A stretch of DNA of 64,000 bases from Silene conica (lineage: Eukaryota; Streptophyta; Magnoliopsida; Caryophyllales; Caryophyllaceae): positions 44,038,079-44,102,078 of the forward strand of contig CM055313.2 in assembly GCA_029255685.2 (NCBI GenBank). The letters are read 5' to 3'. Positions 45,353-60,703 of the stretch are shown in pieces. Every line of letters starts with the position of its first letter. Within the stretch, counting starts at the first letter, position 1. The notes under the pieces are model-generated. The model was given only the letters and a program-made list of their open reading frames with translations, was not told the DNA's origin and searched no databases. Made by a program: the position numbers and the translations under genes.

Positions 45353-46107
45353 ACACTGTCACTATACTACTGTTATGTGTTATGAATGGATGTTGGATGT
45401 ATGATATGGATGATGAGCATGAATGATTTGAGGATGGTATATGATTATGAGTAATTATTATTACTGTTGCATTCATAAGTATGGTTACTATTATTGTTGC
45501 GTTCATGAGCATGACATATGCATTGGATACGGATTTCAGATGATGAGATATTATTGGGCCCAGGCTAGTTCTGCAGGACTAGACCTGGTGACCTCAGCTG
45601 TTATGCTGGTGTGCGGCGACGGCCGATTATAGTCTGCCGGGAGGTTCGGTATGGCTGGGTGTTACGGGTTTGAGATTGAGAATTGAGAATTGAGATTGAG
45701 CTCGAGCATATCATGGCATTTGCATATCCTTATTGTTGCATTATTTATTATTGTGTTATCCTACTCAACCGCGAGGTTGATAGTGTATTCGTGTACGCCT
45801 ACGATGATCCGGAATGGGGAGTAGATTCTACAGGTCAGAGACAGATGGACTAGGAGCTTGGACATGGAGAGAGACATGGCTTAGACCTACTTAGATTTAG
45901 ATCACATACTTAGATGTTATGAGTTGTATTTCTTTTATTCATTTCATAGTAGTTGTAATATCAAAAGTTTAATTTAATCAGTCTTATATAAAATACTTTG
46001 GATTGTTTTACTTTGTTATTTACTACCTCGGACATTCCGAGATGGTAACAACTCTATTTATTTGAGAATGTCTTGCTAAAGGCTCTTAAATAAATGGGGG
46101 TGTTACA
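45353..46107 (+). repeat. 5' LTR, 3' portion, F2 non-autonomous element
   Basis: Homologous to 30010-30420 and, inverted, to 52991-53700. Contains the GC-rich block with CGGCGACGGCCG (45614-45625) and hairpin 46027-46041, and ends GGGGTGTTACA. Confidence 0.82.
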
Positions 46108-46110
46108 AAG

Positions 46111-46122
46111 TGGTATCAGAGC
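46111..46122 (+). other. Primer binding site, tRNA-Met type
   Basis: TGGTATCAGAGC after a three-base spacer. Confidence 0.88.
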
Positions 46123-48416
46123 GAACGATCCTTAGGCCTAAACTAAATGAATAATAATGAACGTAGGAAGAGTCTAATAAAATGAACCCCAGGTTAGTAA
46201 CTGTTAGGAGCCCCAAGATTGGGATGAGTTAGGGGCCCCCTCAAACCAAGCCACATGGCCCTTTCAGTCTAACCTGGTTACCCTTGAGAGTTGTAGAGCG
46301 TGGGTAGTATAGAATAGAGGAAAAGACCCAATGTAAGTTGTACTAACAGTTTGCAGGTGCGGAATGAGGTGGGTAATGATGTGCTATGAAAGAATATGGT
46401 TGGTAATATATACTGTGAATCATGAGATTGATGTTGAATGTTGATTGAGATATATTATTTCTGGTATTGAGAACATGAGTTTTTGAATATGAGTTTTACT
46501 TGTATATATGGTGATATGCATGCGGCTATATGATCCGTGAACCGTTAGGTAGAGATATAGTATAATGATATGTGTAATAAGTTGATGAGCTATAGCTACC
46601 TAAGAGGATAGATGTAGGAGAGATATGATCATGTGTAAAGCTAGTAGACCGAAATGGATGTCGTGTCCGTTGATAATTGTTTGTTACTATTCTATGTGTG
46701 TATACACTTGATCTTATTTGCATGCCTTATACTTTGCAAGAGTTTACTGATGGGCTTACTAGGCAAATGTGATCGGAATTTGAGATTTATAATTGTTATT
46801 ATTTTACTAATTGCTTTAGCAATCCATGTCTAGTGATATGTGGAATGTGTTGCCCTAAGCCATGAATGTTATATAGCTATACGGAATGTATTCCATAGGT
46901 CATACTTTACATTGACATGCCAATTTTATATTTATTTATTTATATATAACTTTTGAATTATTTAATTAATTCTATTTTCGGTTTCGCAATCTTTACCGTT
47001 TCTAGATGACAATTTCGGTTTGAAATAATGAATAAATGTTAATATGGTGCAATGTCATTTCTATACTTCAAAATGCGTCAACATGTTTTTGAGAATGGTT
47101 GTGTTTTAATATGATAATGTGAAGTAATAGTGTGAAATATTAAAGTAACCAAAATTGTAATAAGTTTTCAGAATGTTACATTGTTTGTACAGACTGCCAT
47201 TTAAAATGTGTTCTATATATGAATATGAAAATTTTATGTGTGATAACCTTGTGAATTAGCTTTCCAATGTCGTTGGTTTCATGTTAATACGAGTTATATT
47301 TTGCGAGAAATAAATATTTTAGTCGACAGTGGTCAGATTGTTACTGCACAGTTCTGTTTTAACCCATGTTTTTTGCAAAAGAAACCATTTAAAACTTATT
47401 TATTGTTTATGCATAATTCCAACTCCACTGTTTAGAATATTCATTCATGTTTTCAAAATGATAAGCCACGTAAAATTTTGACGAGTCGTTATTTAATAGT
47501 AATTTTTGAAAGTTGCCAAATTTTCTGACTTATTGCTGTGAAGTTTCTGTCCAGACCAACCGAGTTGTAAGAAAAAAAAAATTATATATATATATTATTA
47601 TAAATAATTACTTTAAGCTATGCAATTGATTTTTTTTCTTATGATTAGTTAATTCCTTTTAATTTCTAAAAACTATAATAGTTCGCAAAAAAGCTAAGCG
47701 GTTATTTAATTATGATTTTTGGAAGATACTGCGTGATGTGTGATTGTTGAAATATGAAAGTTTACTTAGATATGAATTCGGTGATGTAACCATGTAATAT
47801 TCTGGTATAGCATTAGTAAGATGTACGATAGATATATGATATGAATATGAACGATATTATATGATAATATAACCTTGTTATTTCATTGAGTTTTAAATAA
47901 AGTAGTTTCAATTATACAGACGATATTGCTTTCTATTGCTATGTTTAAAATCTGATCGCACTCTAATGAATTATTAATTTGTTTGACTTCTTTATACCTA
48001 GAGATGCTAAGTTGTTTTGGTAGTCTAAGATTGGTGTATATCTCGGGAAATATGTCAATGCTCCATGTTAATTACATTAGTTAAGTTTTGCCTTATGTCT
48101 TTTCTACGATATGATTTTGCTTCTATAATATGATTATGATCATAAAATGTTTTAATTTGTCAATTATGCACTATGAATTAGATGATTGTCTACATTGGTG
48201 TAAAAAGGTTAAGTTTGTGTTAAAAGAGAATTCAAGGGTATATAAGTGTTAGTTACCCTAATTTTTGTTTTACTCTGTAACGTGAAATTGCTAACCGTGT
48301 TTGATTGCTTTAAAAGTCGGATGATAGTTGCCTAGTATAGGATAATTAACTTATCCGATGATTGTGACTGTTGTTTCGGTGGTCTTCTTGAGCATTGGAT
48401 GTAAAATTTTATAATG

Positions 48417-48434
48417 GGTTACGGGGACGTAACC
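48417..48434 (+). other. F2 non-autonomous hairpin unit 1
   Basis: GGTTACG-GGGA-CGTAACC. AAGGAGGATAGGA, then TGTAAAA at 48456, 22 nt after the stem. Confidence 0.65.
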
Positions 48435-48591
48435 ATGTTCTAAGGAGGATAGGATTGTAAAATCTTAACGATTTACGAAATGACAAATTGGTACGTCATG
48501 ATTGTTTGAATATATTTGATATTGTTTACTTCTGTTATGCATTATATTGTGATTCATGAAACCCTTTAATTCTTTAATTTAGTTATATGTT

Positions 48592-48611
48592 AAACTTTGG
48601 GGACAAAGTTT
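48592..48611 (+). other. F2 non-autonomous hairpin unit 2
   Basis: AAACTTTG-GGGA-CAAAGTTT, eight perfect pairs. CGAGGGTAGAA, then TGTAACATT at 48629, 18 nt after the stem. The stem sequence differs from all other units, but length and loop are kept. Confidence 0.7.
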
Positions 48612-48651
48612 TCTTAACGAGGGTAGAATGTAACATTTTGCTTTTGAAGCC

Positions 48652-49844
48652 TGTAACACCCCCCTTTATTTAAGGGCCTGTACTAGGACTCCTCAGATAA
48701 GTAACGGTGTTACCAACTCGGTTTCTCGAGGCAGTAGATACAAAGGAAAGATAAACAGTACTTAAATTAAAATTTAAATTCATAACATGTTCTTACAACT
48801 GTATCCAACTGTCTTGTAAAAAAAAAATGAAAATACAACTCATACTAAACTGACTAAGGTGATCTAGACTTTCGTCTGGTCCGGATCCAAGCTCTCTCTC
48901 CCCAAAGCTCCCCTTGGTCTCAGCCACCTGTCAATCTGCTCCCCAATAATTTGGTTCATCACAGGTGATCACGAATACACAGGGTCAACCACGAGGTTGA
49001 GTAGAGGAAAAAATAAATATATAAATAAGCCAACAATATAATATACTCCGCACCGATCCAACGCCAAATAAACTCCTCACCGATCCAACACCAAATAAAC
49101 TCCGCACCGATCCAACGCCAAATAAACTCCGCACCGATCACAAGACCCATTACCTCTACACCAATCACAAGACCCAATATACTCCACACCAGTCACAAGA
49201 CCCAATATACTCCGCTCCCTATCACAAAACCCATTATTCGTCACATCGTATCGTGTCACAGAATTATTCAATCAAATAAAGCAATATTTCAATCATTCAA
49301 TATAATAAGATGAACATTGTTATCAACGATTAATAATCAAATAACTCATCAACAGGCATACGGTATTCCCCTACCTCGACCTGCAGAAAGACAACCGAAC
49401 AGCTGCCCGAATTATTCCACCTCGAACTCAGTTCCTATAATAGTACTTAGTATTAAATTCTATTCGTACAACCAACACTACTAACTAATCACTTGATCAT
49501 GTTCATAAACGATTTATTTAAAACAAATGTAAGTATGCATATCAACATGTACCATATACTTATTAATTGCCATTATCCAAATAACATATCGATTATCATT
49601 ACCCAAAACAAAATATACTATTTATAGGCTTACTAAATATAACACCCGAATAAATAATCATTTATTACCAAACCACTATGACATACTTAAACACCACTAC
49701 TAATGTTAACTAATCATCCAACTACAATAATATTCATAACATAAACATTGTATACATAAAAGATAATTACCATATTAATAACATTCTTACATAACTATAA
49801 CAATCATACCCATAATAATAATAATAATAACAATAATAATAGTC

Positions 49845-49883
<39 letters not shown>

Positions 49884-51041
49884 GTAATAGTAATAATAAT
49901 AATAATAATGATGATAATTACAATAAGACAAGAAGAGCAAAACTTATACACAAAACACGCATCAAAAAGCTTGAAACACGCTGACCCGAAACAGCAACCA
50001 CCACCCCTCGACAAACAGCCCTGTCAAACACCGTTCCAACACTACTCCCAACCCCTGACTTCACCAGTGGCACCACCAGGCTCGCCTCTGAGCCGCGGTG
50101 GTCCCAGTGGTGGAGCCAGTGGCCGTCAAACACCAACCACGACGCAAAACCACCCCACTAAACCGGCATCCCCACAACTACTCTGATTTTTACGCCATTA
50201 ACACCTGTAACAAATACTACCACGAAACTGTCCCTAAACCCCATGAACCACCGTGAAAACCACCACCCAGAAACCCTAACCACCCACTATCTAAAAACCT
50301 TATAACCCATACCTAGCGTACCCAGTAGCTTAATCGAATTAGGGTACCAATTCACTCGGTCACAACCCGTTCTGAAAACGCACTTGAAAGTTCCTGACAC
50401 CACGACAAAGCAGTCACAGACGGTGGTCAACGGCGGTCAAAGACGTCTATACTATGGTCAACCCACGACTACTGAACATCCTAGATCATTATTACTTAGA
50501 AATCAGGACCTTTGAACATGGTTATACGATTATAAACTGGGGATTAAAAGCATGCATACCACGAGAAACAGCAGAAAACGAAAGAAACTGGTGAACGTAC
50601 CCTCTTTGTGGACCCATCGACCTACTCTAGCACCCCTTAACCACCGTGAAAACCCCTCCTATGCAAACACTGAAGCGGCGGCAGAAGGTGTATGAGGTGT
50701 TTGTATGGAAATTAGGGTAGATAAGTTCAGAATTGGTGATTAAATATGACGGCTTGAGGAAGTATGTAAATAGGTTTAGCAAATAAACGTATGGGCTGTT
50801 TTCTTATTTGAGTTGCACGCATAACAAGGCCCGTGTTAGGGTGCTAAAGGTCTCAAGATCGAATCCCCTTGGCAACACAAACCCCTAACTTGATCAAAAT
50901 ATCATACTTCGATTTAAACCCAAAAAAATAGATGTCGTAACTAAATGTTCGATGCACTTCAATTATTCGAAAGCCCACAATTTTACTTAACAAATAACCC
51001 GTCACCATTAAATAATTTGGTGAATAAGACGGGTTATTACA
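48652..51041 (-). mobile_element. F3-type solo LTR with AAGCC duplication
   Basis: Minus-strand LTR from TGTAATAACCCG (51041) to the complement of TGTAACACCCCC (48652), 2,390 bp. The 5-bp duplication AAGCC occurs at 48647-48651 and 51042-51046. Contains F3-like minisatellite units (about 49046-49140) and an imperfect ATT tract (49811-49911). No interior, so it arose by LTR-LTR recombination. Confidence 0.93.
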
Positions 51042-51110
51042 AAGCCTATATATGTGCTTCTTATGGTTGTTTCATATTTGGCATATGTTTCGTTACCGTT
51101 ACGGGGTGGC

Positions 51111-51129
51111 GAACTTCGGGACGAAGTTC
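51111..51129 (+). other. F2 non-autonomous hairpin unit 3 (at true LTR)
   Basis: GAACTTCG-GGA-CGAAGTTC. GAAGTAGGGAAGAC, then LTR start TGTAATACCCCG at 51149, 20 nt after the stem. Without the solo LTR it lies about 120 bp after unit 2. Confidence 0.7.
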
Positions 51130-51148
51130 ATTTTGAAGTAGGGAAGAC

Positions 51149-52990
<1,842 letters not shown>

Positions 52991-55313
52991 TGTAACACCC
53001 CCATTTATTTAAGAGCCTTTAGCAACACATTCTCAATAAACAGGGCTGTTACCATCTCGGAATGTCCGAGGTAGTGAATAGCAAAGTAAAACAACCAAAG
53101 TATTTTAAATACAAACTCATAAAATTTAAACTTTTGTTATTACAATTGCTGCTCAGCGGAAAAGAAAGTACAACTGAGGACTACTCTAGATGTGATATAA
53201 TTCTAGGTCGGTCCAAAGTATGCATCTCACATTCCTGCCCCAGCTCCTAACTCATCTGTCTCTGACCTGTAGAATCTACTCCCCATTCCGGATCATCGTA
53301 GGTGTACACGAATACACTGTCAACCTCGCGGTTGAGTAGGGTAACACAATAATAAATAATGCAACAAATATGATATGCAAATGCCATGATATGATCGAGC
53401 TCAATCACAATCTCAATCTCAAACCCGTAACACCCAGCCATACCGAACCACCCGGCAGACTATAATCGGCCGTCGCCGAACACCAGCTCAAAAGCTGATA
53501 AGACACCAGGCCTGGTCTGCAGAACCACCCTGGGCTTTATATCATAACAATATCTGAATCACATCTTGCTCAGTAACCAATGCATATGCATGCTCATGAA
53601 TGCAACAATACTCTTAATCAATCATGCTATTAATTAATGCAATGTTCATGCCAATAATAATAATCAATACTCAATCCAACCAATATCATTCTCAAATCAA
53701 TCATGCTCAACATCCATATAACACACAATCCAAAATCCATTCATAACACATCATAGAGTATAGTGTTAGTGTATCCTACCTGGATAGCAATATAATCTCA
53801 TCACGCAGCTACATCCAATCAGCAGAATCACTTTACCACATAGTCAACACCTAACACAATCATATATTTAATTACTAACTACTATAATTACGCCTATTAT
53901 ATAATATATCAATTATTTAAATTAATTAATTAAATACTATATTACGCATAAGGAGACCGTATAAAACACGCCTACTTCAATTAACTTGACTAACCCGTCT
54001 TAATACTTTTATAACGGACTTCAATTAAATAACCGAACATAGGAAAACGAACTATTGACAACCGTCACATTCTTGCATAAAATTACTTTACAACTTTAAT
54101 GATTACTAACATGAACAATATTGCTAACAATAATAATCATACTAAAAATGACAATATTATCACAATAACAATATTAATAACATTAATAATAATAACAACA
54201 TTAATAATAATAAGAATAATAATAAAATTAATAATGATAATAATGATAATGGTAGCACTTAGACAAACAACAACAACTATAAGAATAAAACACGTATAAC
54301 AGCCCTTACAACCATCAGACCCCTCGACACAACACCCCACTGACAGCCTCGTAAAACAGCCCCTTCGACGTTACTTAAGCCACCCCTACCACCACCACAA
54401 CACAGTGGCCATCACCACTGCACCACGGTGCACCTACTGACACCAACTACGACCCCAAACACGACCACACCAGCCCTCAAACCAGTAGCAAACCATCCCA
54501 CCAGCAACCGTGACCTGACAAAACAATCGCACCTGTTTCGTTCCTGCCCTGTACACACGCTTCCAACCACCCGCTGTCACCACCCCAGCCACCACTTATC
54601 ACTTCTCTCGACCCTATACACCACCCACGACACCCTGGTGGTGACCATAAGGCCTCGACCAACCTATACTCTATGAAACAGACTCTCCAAAACCGATACA
54701 CACCACCCCTATACCCCTTTTCTTCACTGCCTTCGATAGCCTCTTAAAATCGTACGTTAGCAACAGTTCCCTGACCACTCTACACCACCCCAGTACCACC
54801 AATGTAACCTCCTACCACCCCACTAGCAATACCCAAGATCCACGACATGTATCAGACTCAAAACACGTATAAATAGCAACAATAGCAAACATAACAACAT
54901 ATACGCAGGAACAGAGTATTAAACACTTGCTAATTTCGACACTTTTGGGTGACTCTTGTAACGGCTACAGTGGTCCCTTGGTGGTCTACTGGTGTTACAC
55001 AAGTTAAGGGCACCACAAAGACTACCCACAACCCGACTACCCTAATTCGAAGGTCTGAAAAAGGTATACAAGAACTCACGAAACTTACTATGTCATAAAG
55101 AAGAAGACGATGATGGTGTGGGATTCTTCTGTACAGTTTTCTTCCTCTTTTGCTATGCTTCAAACCACGGCTGACTAGAGAAGGGTTTGGGGTGCAGATG
55201 AGGTAGGGGCATACGGGATGTAGGGTTTCTTGGTGAGTCTTGATGGAGGCACATGAGATATGGGTGCCTAGGGTTTGTAGGAGAGGAATGTCGATAGGTT
55301 TTTGTGTGTTATC
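52991..55313 (-). repeat. F2-type LTR, inverted, truncated
   Basis: Left edge TGTAACACCCCC fits an inverted LTR end. The hairpin 53056-53070 and the block at 53460-53560 match 46027 and 45560-45650 inverted. Degenerate AT/ATT-rich tract 54113-54252. The LTR start (right end) is missing at the Copia element, 55314. Probable insertion into the preceding LTR, with GTTAC (52986-52990) as expected duplication. Confidence 0.78.
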
Positions 55314-56576
55314 TGTTGAGAAATGTGTCCTCAACAATAGTGCAATCACGTAATTAAATCTCATGACAGGAATGCGCAAGGGATGATACGAATTATATTA
55401 GTCAACCGACCAACATTAATCGGTAATGATTGGCTAGCTAGAGTTTGACATTACTGTCGTATGACGGTGGTGGTCAGTTGAACCCTTTAGGTCACACCTT
55501 TAGGACAATTCCCTTAATTGTTAAAGTGATCAAATGTATAATGATACGATTTGATCATATTACTTAAAATTGTATATCGAGAAATTAGAGGTTAAATCTT
55601 AATGTAAGATTTATGTTTAAAATTGAAACGTGTCAATTGTTAAACAATAACCGATATTTTATAATATCGTAATTAGAATGAATTGGGTTATAATTATTAC
55701 AAAAGTTGTAAATCGTATTGACGATTATTATGAATGACCATTTTATAGTAATTTCGAATTACTAGTCAACTTTATAAATATGATTTATTAATTTATAAAT
55801 AATATTTACTTGTTAAATATGTATGATTAAATTAAAACAACTTTTATTTTATAATATTGTGACATAATACATATGACAAATATACAATTGTGAAGTTGAC
55901 AAAAATCATAAAATGGACTATAAGTTATGTATGGTTGCCGGTTTTATGTAGGTTAGTTAAGGGCATGATTAGTGTTTATTAGTGAATAAACACAATCATT
56001 AAAGCCACCTTGAGAACACTAACCTAGAGCCACCCTAGTGCCTTGAGAAGTCAAGATGTTCCCCATTGTGGTTCCCTAAGGCCGGGTAGCCTCCTTCCCC
56101 ATGCCCATGCTTAAGTTAATTGTTTTCTTAAAAAATGCATGCTTAATATATATAAGATATATCATCCTCATTCTAGTCTCTCCTTAGCCGAAAATATCAC
56201 CAAGTAAGGAGAAAAATAACAACCTCTAATTATTATTATAAGATAATATATATATACTATTTGTAGTATTGAAATAATAATTCTAATTAAGAGATTGGGA
56301 TTTATCTTAAGGAAAACCGGTTTTGTGCTAGCTTGTTCAAGATCTCGGTTGTGTTAAGGGTTTGTCTTGGTGCATCTTAGAGGAGGTGTTTTTGTTGAGC
56401 ATTTTGGAAGATCATCCTAGCACTAGATTTGGACCGTGTGTAAGGGTTCTAAATGTCTCTTATTTCCGCATTTTTAGCGTGCATAAGATCACATAAATAA
56501 GTTAATTAAAATGTTAATTAAAGTATTTTGATTAGTATGACTAAATATTTAGTTTATGAGTAACTAAAACCCTACA
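55314..56576 (+). repeat. 5' LTR of Copia copy 3
   Basis: TGTTGAGAAATG to CCCTACA, 1,263 bp. A TATATATAA box lies at 56147-56155, upstream of a CT-rich leader, in a position consistent with a promoter. Visibly diverged from the 3' LTR, so this copy is old. Confidence 0.88.
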
Positions 56577-56578
56577 AT

Positions 56579-56590
56579 TGGTATCAGAGC
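56579..56590 (+). other. Primer binding site, tRNA-Met type
   Basis: TGGTATCAGAGC two bases after the LTR. Confidence 0.9.
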
Positions 56591-59024
56591 AACTAGGTTG
56601 TTTGCATGCTTTCCGTTTACGTTTTTACGGAGTTATTAAGATAACAAAATAAAATTTGGTATTTCGTTTAGTATATGATATGACCGAAATAATTTGAGCA
56701 TGAATACCTACTGTATTCTAAAATGTTTTAGAATATTTAGAATATTTGGAATATATTTTGCATGAATATTGGTTATTGGTATATTAAAATCTCGGTTTTA
56801 TTAAGTTTTAATGGTTAAAAATCGTTTATTTTGGGAAAAATAGTTAAAATCATCTTTTGGCCGAGATTTTTCAGTATGTTATCACATGTATATCCTATGT
56901 TATGAATATGAATTTTCGTAAATTATGGACTTATAAAACATGTGATATGAATTTTAAAGGTTAAAATGCAATAAGATGAATAAAAATGGGTTTGTATAGT
57001 TATATTTGGAATTTGACTATAAACATTTATGAGTATATCACATGCAATATTTAAAATATATGTTGAATTTTCCAGAAATTTATCTCAAATATTGCAATAT
57101 TATAGATTTTTAATGTAAAAATCGGGTAATTAGTGACATTATTTCGACTTTAATAGTTCAACTTGGAATTTGGCCATAAAAATTTAACACGATGTCATAT
57201 ATATTATTTCCAGCATGTATAAAAATTTCGAGATTTTTATCTTATTTTATGCTTGAGAAATAATTTTAAAGGTTAAAATCGTACGATATATGACGAAAAT
57301 CGTTAAAATTTGCAATAGTTGTTAAAATGGCCGGAAAATTTAACCCATAATAGTCATATATGATATGTTCATCACTAAATTATTCTTTGGAGCCAAAAGT
57401 TTATGTTTTTATTTAATTTTAAATTGTTAAAAGGTTGCATTTAAAATTGAATTATAAGAGTCATGTATTAAAAATTTCGGCAATAGGGCAATGTGCCATT
57501 TAATTTCTGTCTATTTTATGTTCTTAAATTATTTTGGAAAGTGTAAAAATATTATTAGTATTTTATTTGCATTTATGAAGCTAATTATTGAATTTTCCGC
57601 CTTAAAATGCTCAATTTACGTATTATTTCCGAAATAAATGTTAAAACCGTATAAATACTAATATTTTTAAGGTTCTGAAATTTTAAGAACATTCTGGAAT
57701 TTTCAAAATTTTAATTTTCAATTTTTCGAAATTTTATGACTCTTTTGGATTTTTATATTATTTTTCCCGTAAAACCGAGTAATACCGAACAAAATTAAAA
57801 TATGTTAAGTTAAGTCATGTTCAAAGTTTGAGTAAGACTAAATTTTGAAACCTATATGAGTTGGGATGATTAACTTAAGAATGAATAACGATTCATATAA
57901 TGCATAGTGTTGTTAAACGTTAAAACACGCAATTCCATAAACCGAGGTATACGATGACTATTTATTTAAATAGGACGATTTGGCTTAGGATTTTCATGAT
58001 AGTTCATATATTCATAAGCATTGCATATTTTAATTATGAATGTCATGATTTTATTTACGTAATTTTGGGAATTATGTAATTACTTAGTATGGCCTTACTT
58101 TTTAATCGGTATTTCCCGTAATGTAAGGGGTTACCGATTCGGTTGTAATTTTGTGATCTCGTATCACCCAATTTTAATTTATTTCTATTTTATAATGTAT
58201 AAAGTAGACTAGAAAAGTTGTAATTTTTGTAAAATCCGGAGTTCCTTGAAGACGGTGCAATTCGAAAAGGAGTTCCGACAAGACGGTGTTTACCTCGAAG
58301 TGCGTGCCTCGTGAAGTTCTAGGGACCAAAGGAGTTGGTTTCCGAATTTGTACTTTTATTATTTCTTTTCTAGGAAAGGCCATACTAGGGTTTATTTTAT
58401 GCTTTTATTTTGATTTTTATATGTTTGAATGCATAGCCAAATCGTCATATATCGTCTCATGCATTTTCGATTTAGTCGACCTAGTCATTTATTTTATCGA
58501 TAATTCACCGACTTAGTTCACTTAAACGGAGATAGATAATAATTTGACTAGATCTCTTACATATAAACATTGAGACTTAGCCTTACCAAAAAGTACGGAC
58601 CCATGAATCCCTTCTTCACAAGAACGTAGGCTCGGCAATACCGGGGTACTAAAATTGTCACGTTAGGTAAGTGGGGTAATAAGATTACACCTTGAAATTT
58701 GGTTGATCTCAACGAAAGTATTCGTAACCGTAGTTGCAATAATTTCGGGCTAAAGACGATTTTTAGAAAATTGTCGACCGAGAGTTCTAAGGTAGAACCG
58801 ATTAAAGGGTTAATCCACCAAATTATACCGATACGGGTTGAATCGGCTACACCGTGCCCGGATTAGTATGGGTTTGGGTCTCGGGATTGTTTACTTAATT
58901 GGGTAAGAGATAATTAAGTAAATAACTAATTAACTTGTTTAAGTTTTTAGTTTAAATTATAAATTTTAAAATGATATTGTTTTATTTCCTTCATTTTATT
59001 GTAGTTTAATTTTCAACATCATCA
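56591..59024 (+). mobile_element. Long non-coding leader of Copia copy 3
   Basis: 2.4 kb, strongly AT-rich, colinear with copy 1 (about 25255 down to 23403). No domain-bearing ORF. Unusually long for a Copia leader. Confidence 0.72.
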
Positions 59025-59909
59025 ATGGCAACCAACGCTCCACCCCTCACTAATGTTTCATGGCTTCGGTCTTTTATGGACCGTTGCAAACTCGATTAGC
59101 ATGGTTCCAATTTTAAGGATTGGGATGCGCAATTACTTTTGGCCGCTCAAGGTGACGATAAGAGTCGTTACCTATCCGAAGCCGCTCCGACCGCTCGTTC
59201 ATCGGTCCAAAATCGTGAGGCCTATGAAGCCTACATGAAAGAGTTCGCCGCTCTTAAAAATGTGCTCATATTCTCCATGGAGCCGGATCTCCAAAGGAGT
59301 ATGATTAAGTTGACCACATCGTATGAGATATACACCAAGCTTGCGACCATGTTTTCGCAAACTCCAAGGGTGATTCAATATGAGGCGGCTTCCGCCTTCT
59401 TCGACATTACGTTGAAGGAAGGGGAAAAGATAAGCCCTCATGTGCTCAAACTCGTTGAGCTCGCGGAGACTCTAAAAGCGCAAGGAGTTGATGTTCCCTA
59501 CTCTCTCATCATTGACCGAGTTCTTCACTCGCTCAATAAGGTGAATTCGTATGCTCAATTCCGGGTGAATTTCAATATGCGAAATCAAGAGACCACATTG
59601 GACGAATTGCATAAGATGCTCGTCCAAGCCGAGAGGGATATGGGACTTCATGAAAGTTCCACTAAGGATGTTTTGAACATCGAAAAGAAAGGGAAAACAA
59701 GCTTCAAGAAGAATGCCTTTAAAGGCAAGGGCAAGAAAACGTTCAAGCCCAAAGCGACCAAAGAAAAGACCCTTTCGAAAGGCGCTTCCACCTCTTCTTC
59801 AAAATCCGAAGACAAGTGCCATTATTACACGAGGATCGGTCATTGGAAGCGTAATTGCCCCAAATACTTAAGCGATCTCAAAAAATGGGAAGACAACCGC
59901 CGTAGGTAA
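59025..59909 (+). pseudogene. gag: Copia-type Gag (UBN2-like), copy 3
   Basis: Start ATG 59025. A TAG at 59097-59099 interrupts codon 25; sister copy 1 has Lys there. From 59139 the frame is open for 256 codons: Gag core with EPDLQ and FSQTPR motifs, the LNKV...DELH region missing from copy 2, a Lys-rich linker, and a zinc knuckle near the end. The knuckle's second Cys is Tyr, explained by one G to A change. A protein starting at a later ATG would lack the N-terminus. Confidence 0.84.
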
Positions 59910-60513
59910 TAATTATCGTTTAAAATTCCTGTTGTTTTGTCAACTTTTATATAGAGATACAAGTTGTTGACTATCACCCCTTTTAAATTGTTTTAAAGGG
60001 GCATCTTATAAAGATAAGGGCAAGGAGAAGGAAGCATGAAGTTCCTTACTTGGATGGCTATGGTAGCATCCAATTGATCGAAGACTTGAAGAGCTAGGCT
60101 CTAATTTTCATATCGTCTTCTTTCATATTTTGCATTTTATGGAACAATTTACTTTCTTGTAAGACAAGGATTAAAATCCTAAAACAAATGGTTGTAATTT
60201 TGGATATTGGTGACTTGGTTTTCAACCCGAGTCACTACTTTTGTTCTTAATCAATGTCTTGGTTTCTCAAATAAATTTCATACCTTGTTAAGACATGAAT
60301 ATCACGCAATAAACATTGATACGATAAATATAAGATTAAAACGGAGAACTACACCCCATGAGATACTTTCAATCAAAATGAGACAACATCAGTTCATTAT
60401 AAGATTTTCATTTTAAGTGAAAATGAGAATGTATTCATCACACCTATAAAACTTCAAACATTCATATGCATTGGTTAATCGAAATAGCTATCCTTATACA
60501 AATAAAGGTTATT

Positions 60514-60703
60514 GTTAGAAGGATAGAGTGGGAGAAAATATTTCGCTTGCAAACCAATGATTCATTTAGGGTTCAAAAACTAAAATGACTCATTGGTTAG
60601 TATGACATGATAATTAGTATGACTAAATATTTTGATTAGTATGACTAAATATTTAGTTAGAAGGATAGAGTGGGAGAAAATATTTCGCTCGCAAACCAAT
60701 GAT
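60514..60703. repeat. 48-bp duplication with embedded LTR end
   Basis: 60514-60561 and 60656-60703 differ at one base. Between them, 60628-60658 is identical over 31 bp to 56524-56554 in the 5' LTR. Confidence 0.85.

Larger units (their letters stand above)
46123..48651 (+). mobile_element. Non-coding interior of F2 non-autonomous element
   Basis: AT-rich, no domain-bearing ORF. Colinear blocks with 38297-39300 of the F3 element, weaker further on. Ends with hairpin units at 48417-48434 and 48592-48611. Confidence 0.75.

Noticed and set aside
54930-55379. 149-codon minus ORF
   Set aside because: Crosses the boundary between an F2 LTR and a Copia LTR, so it is chimeric by chance.
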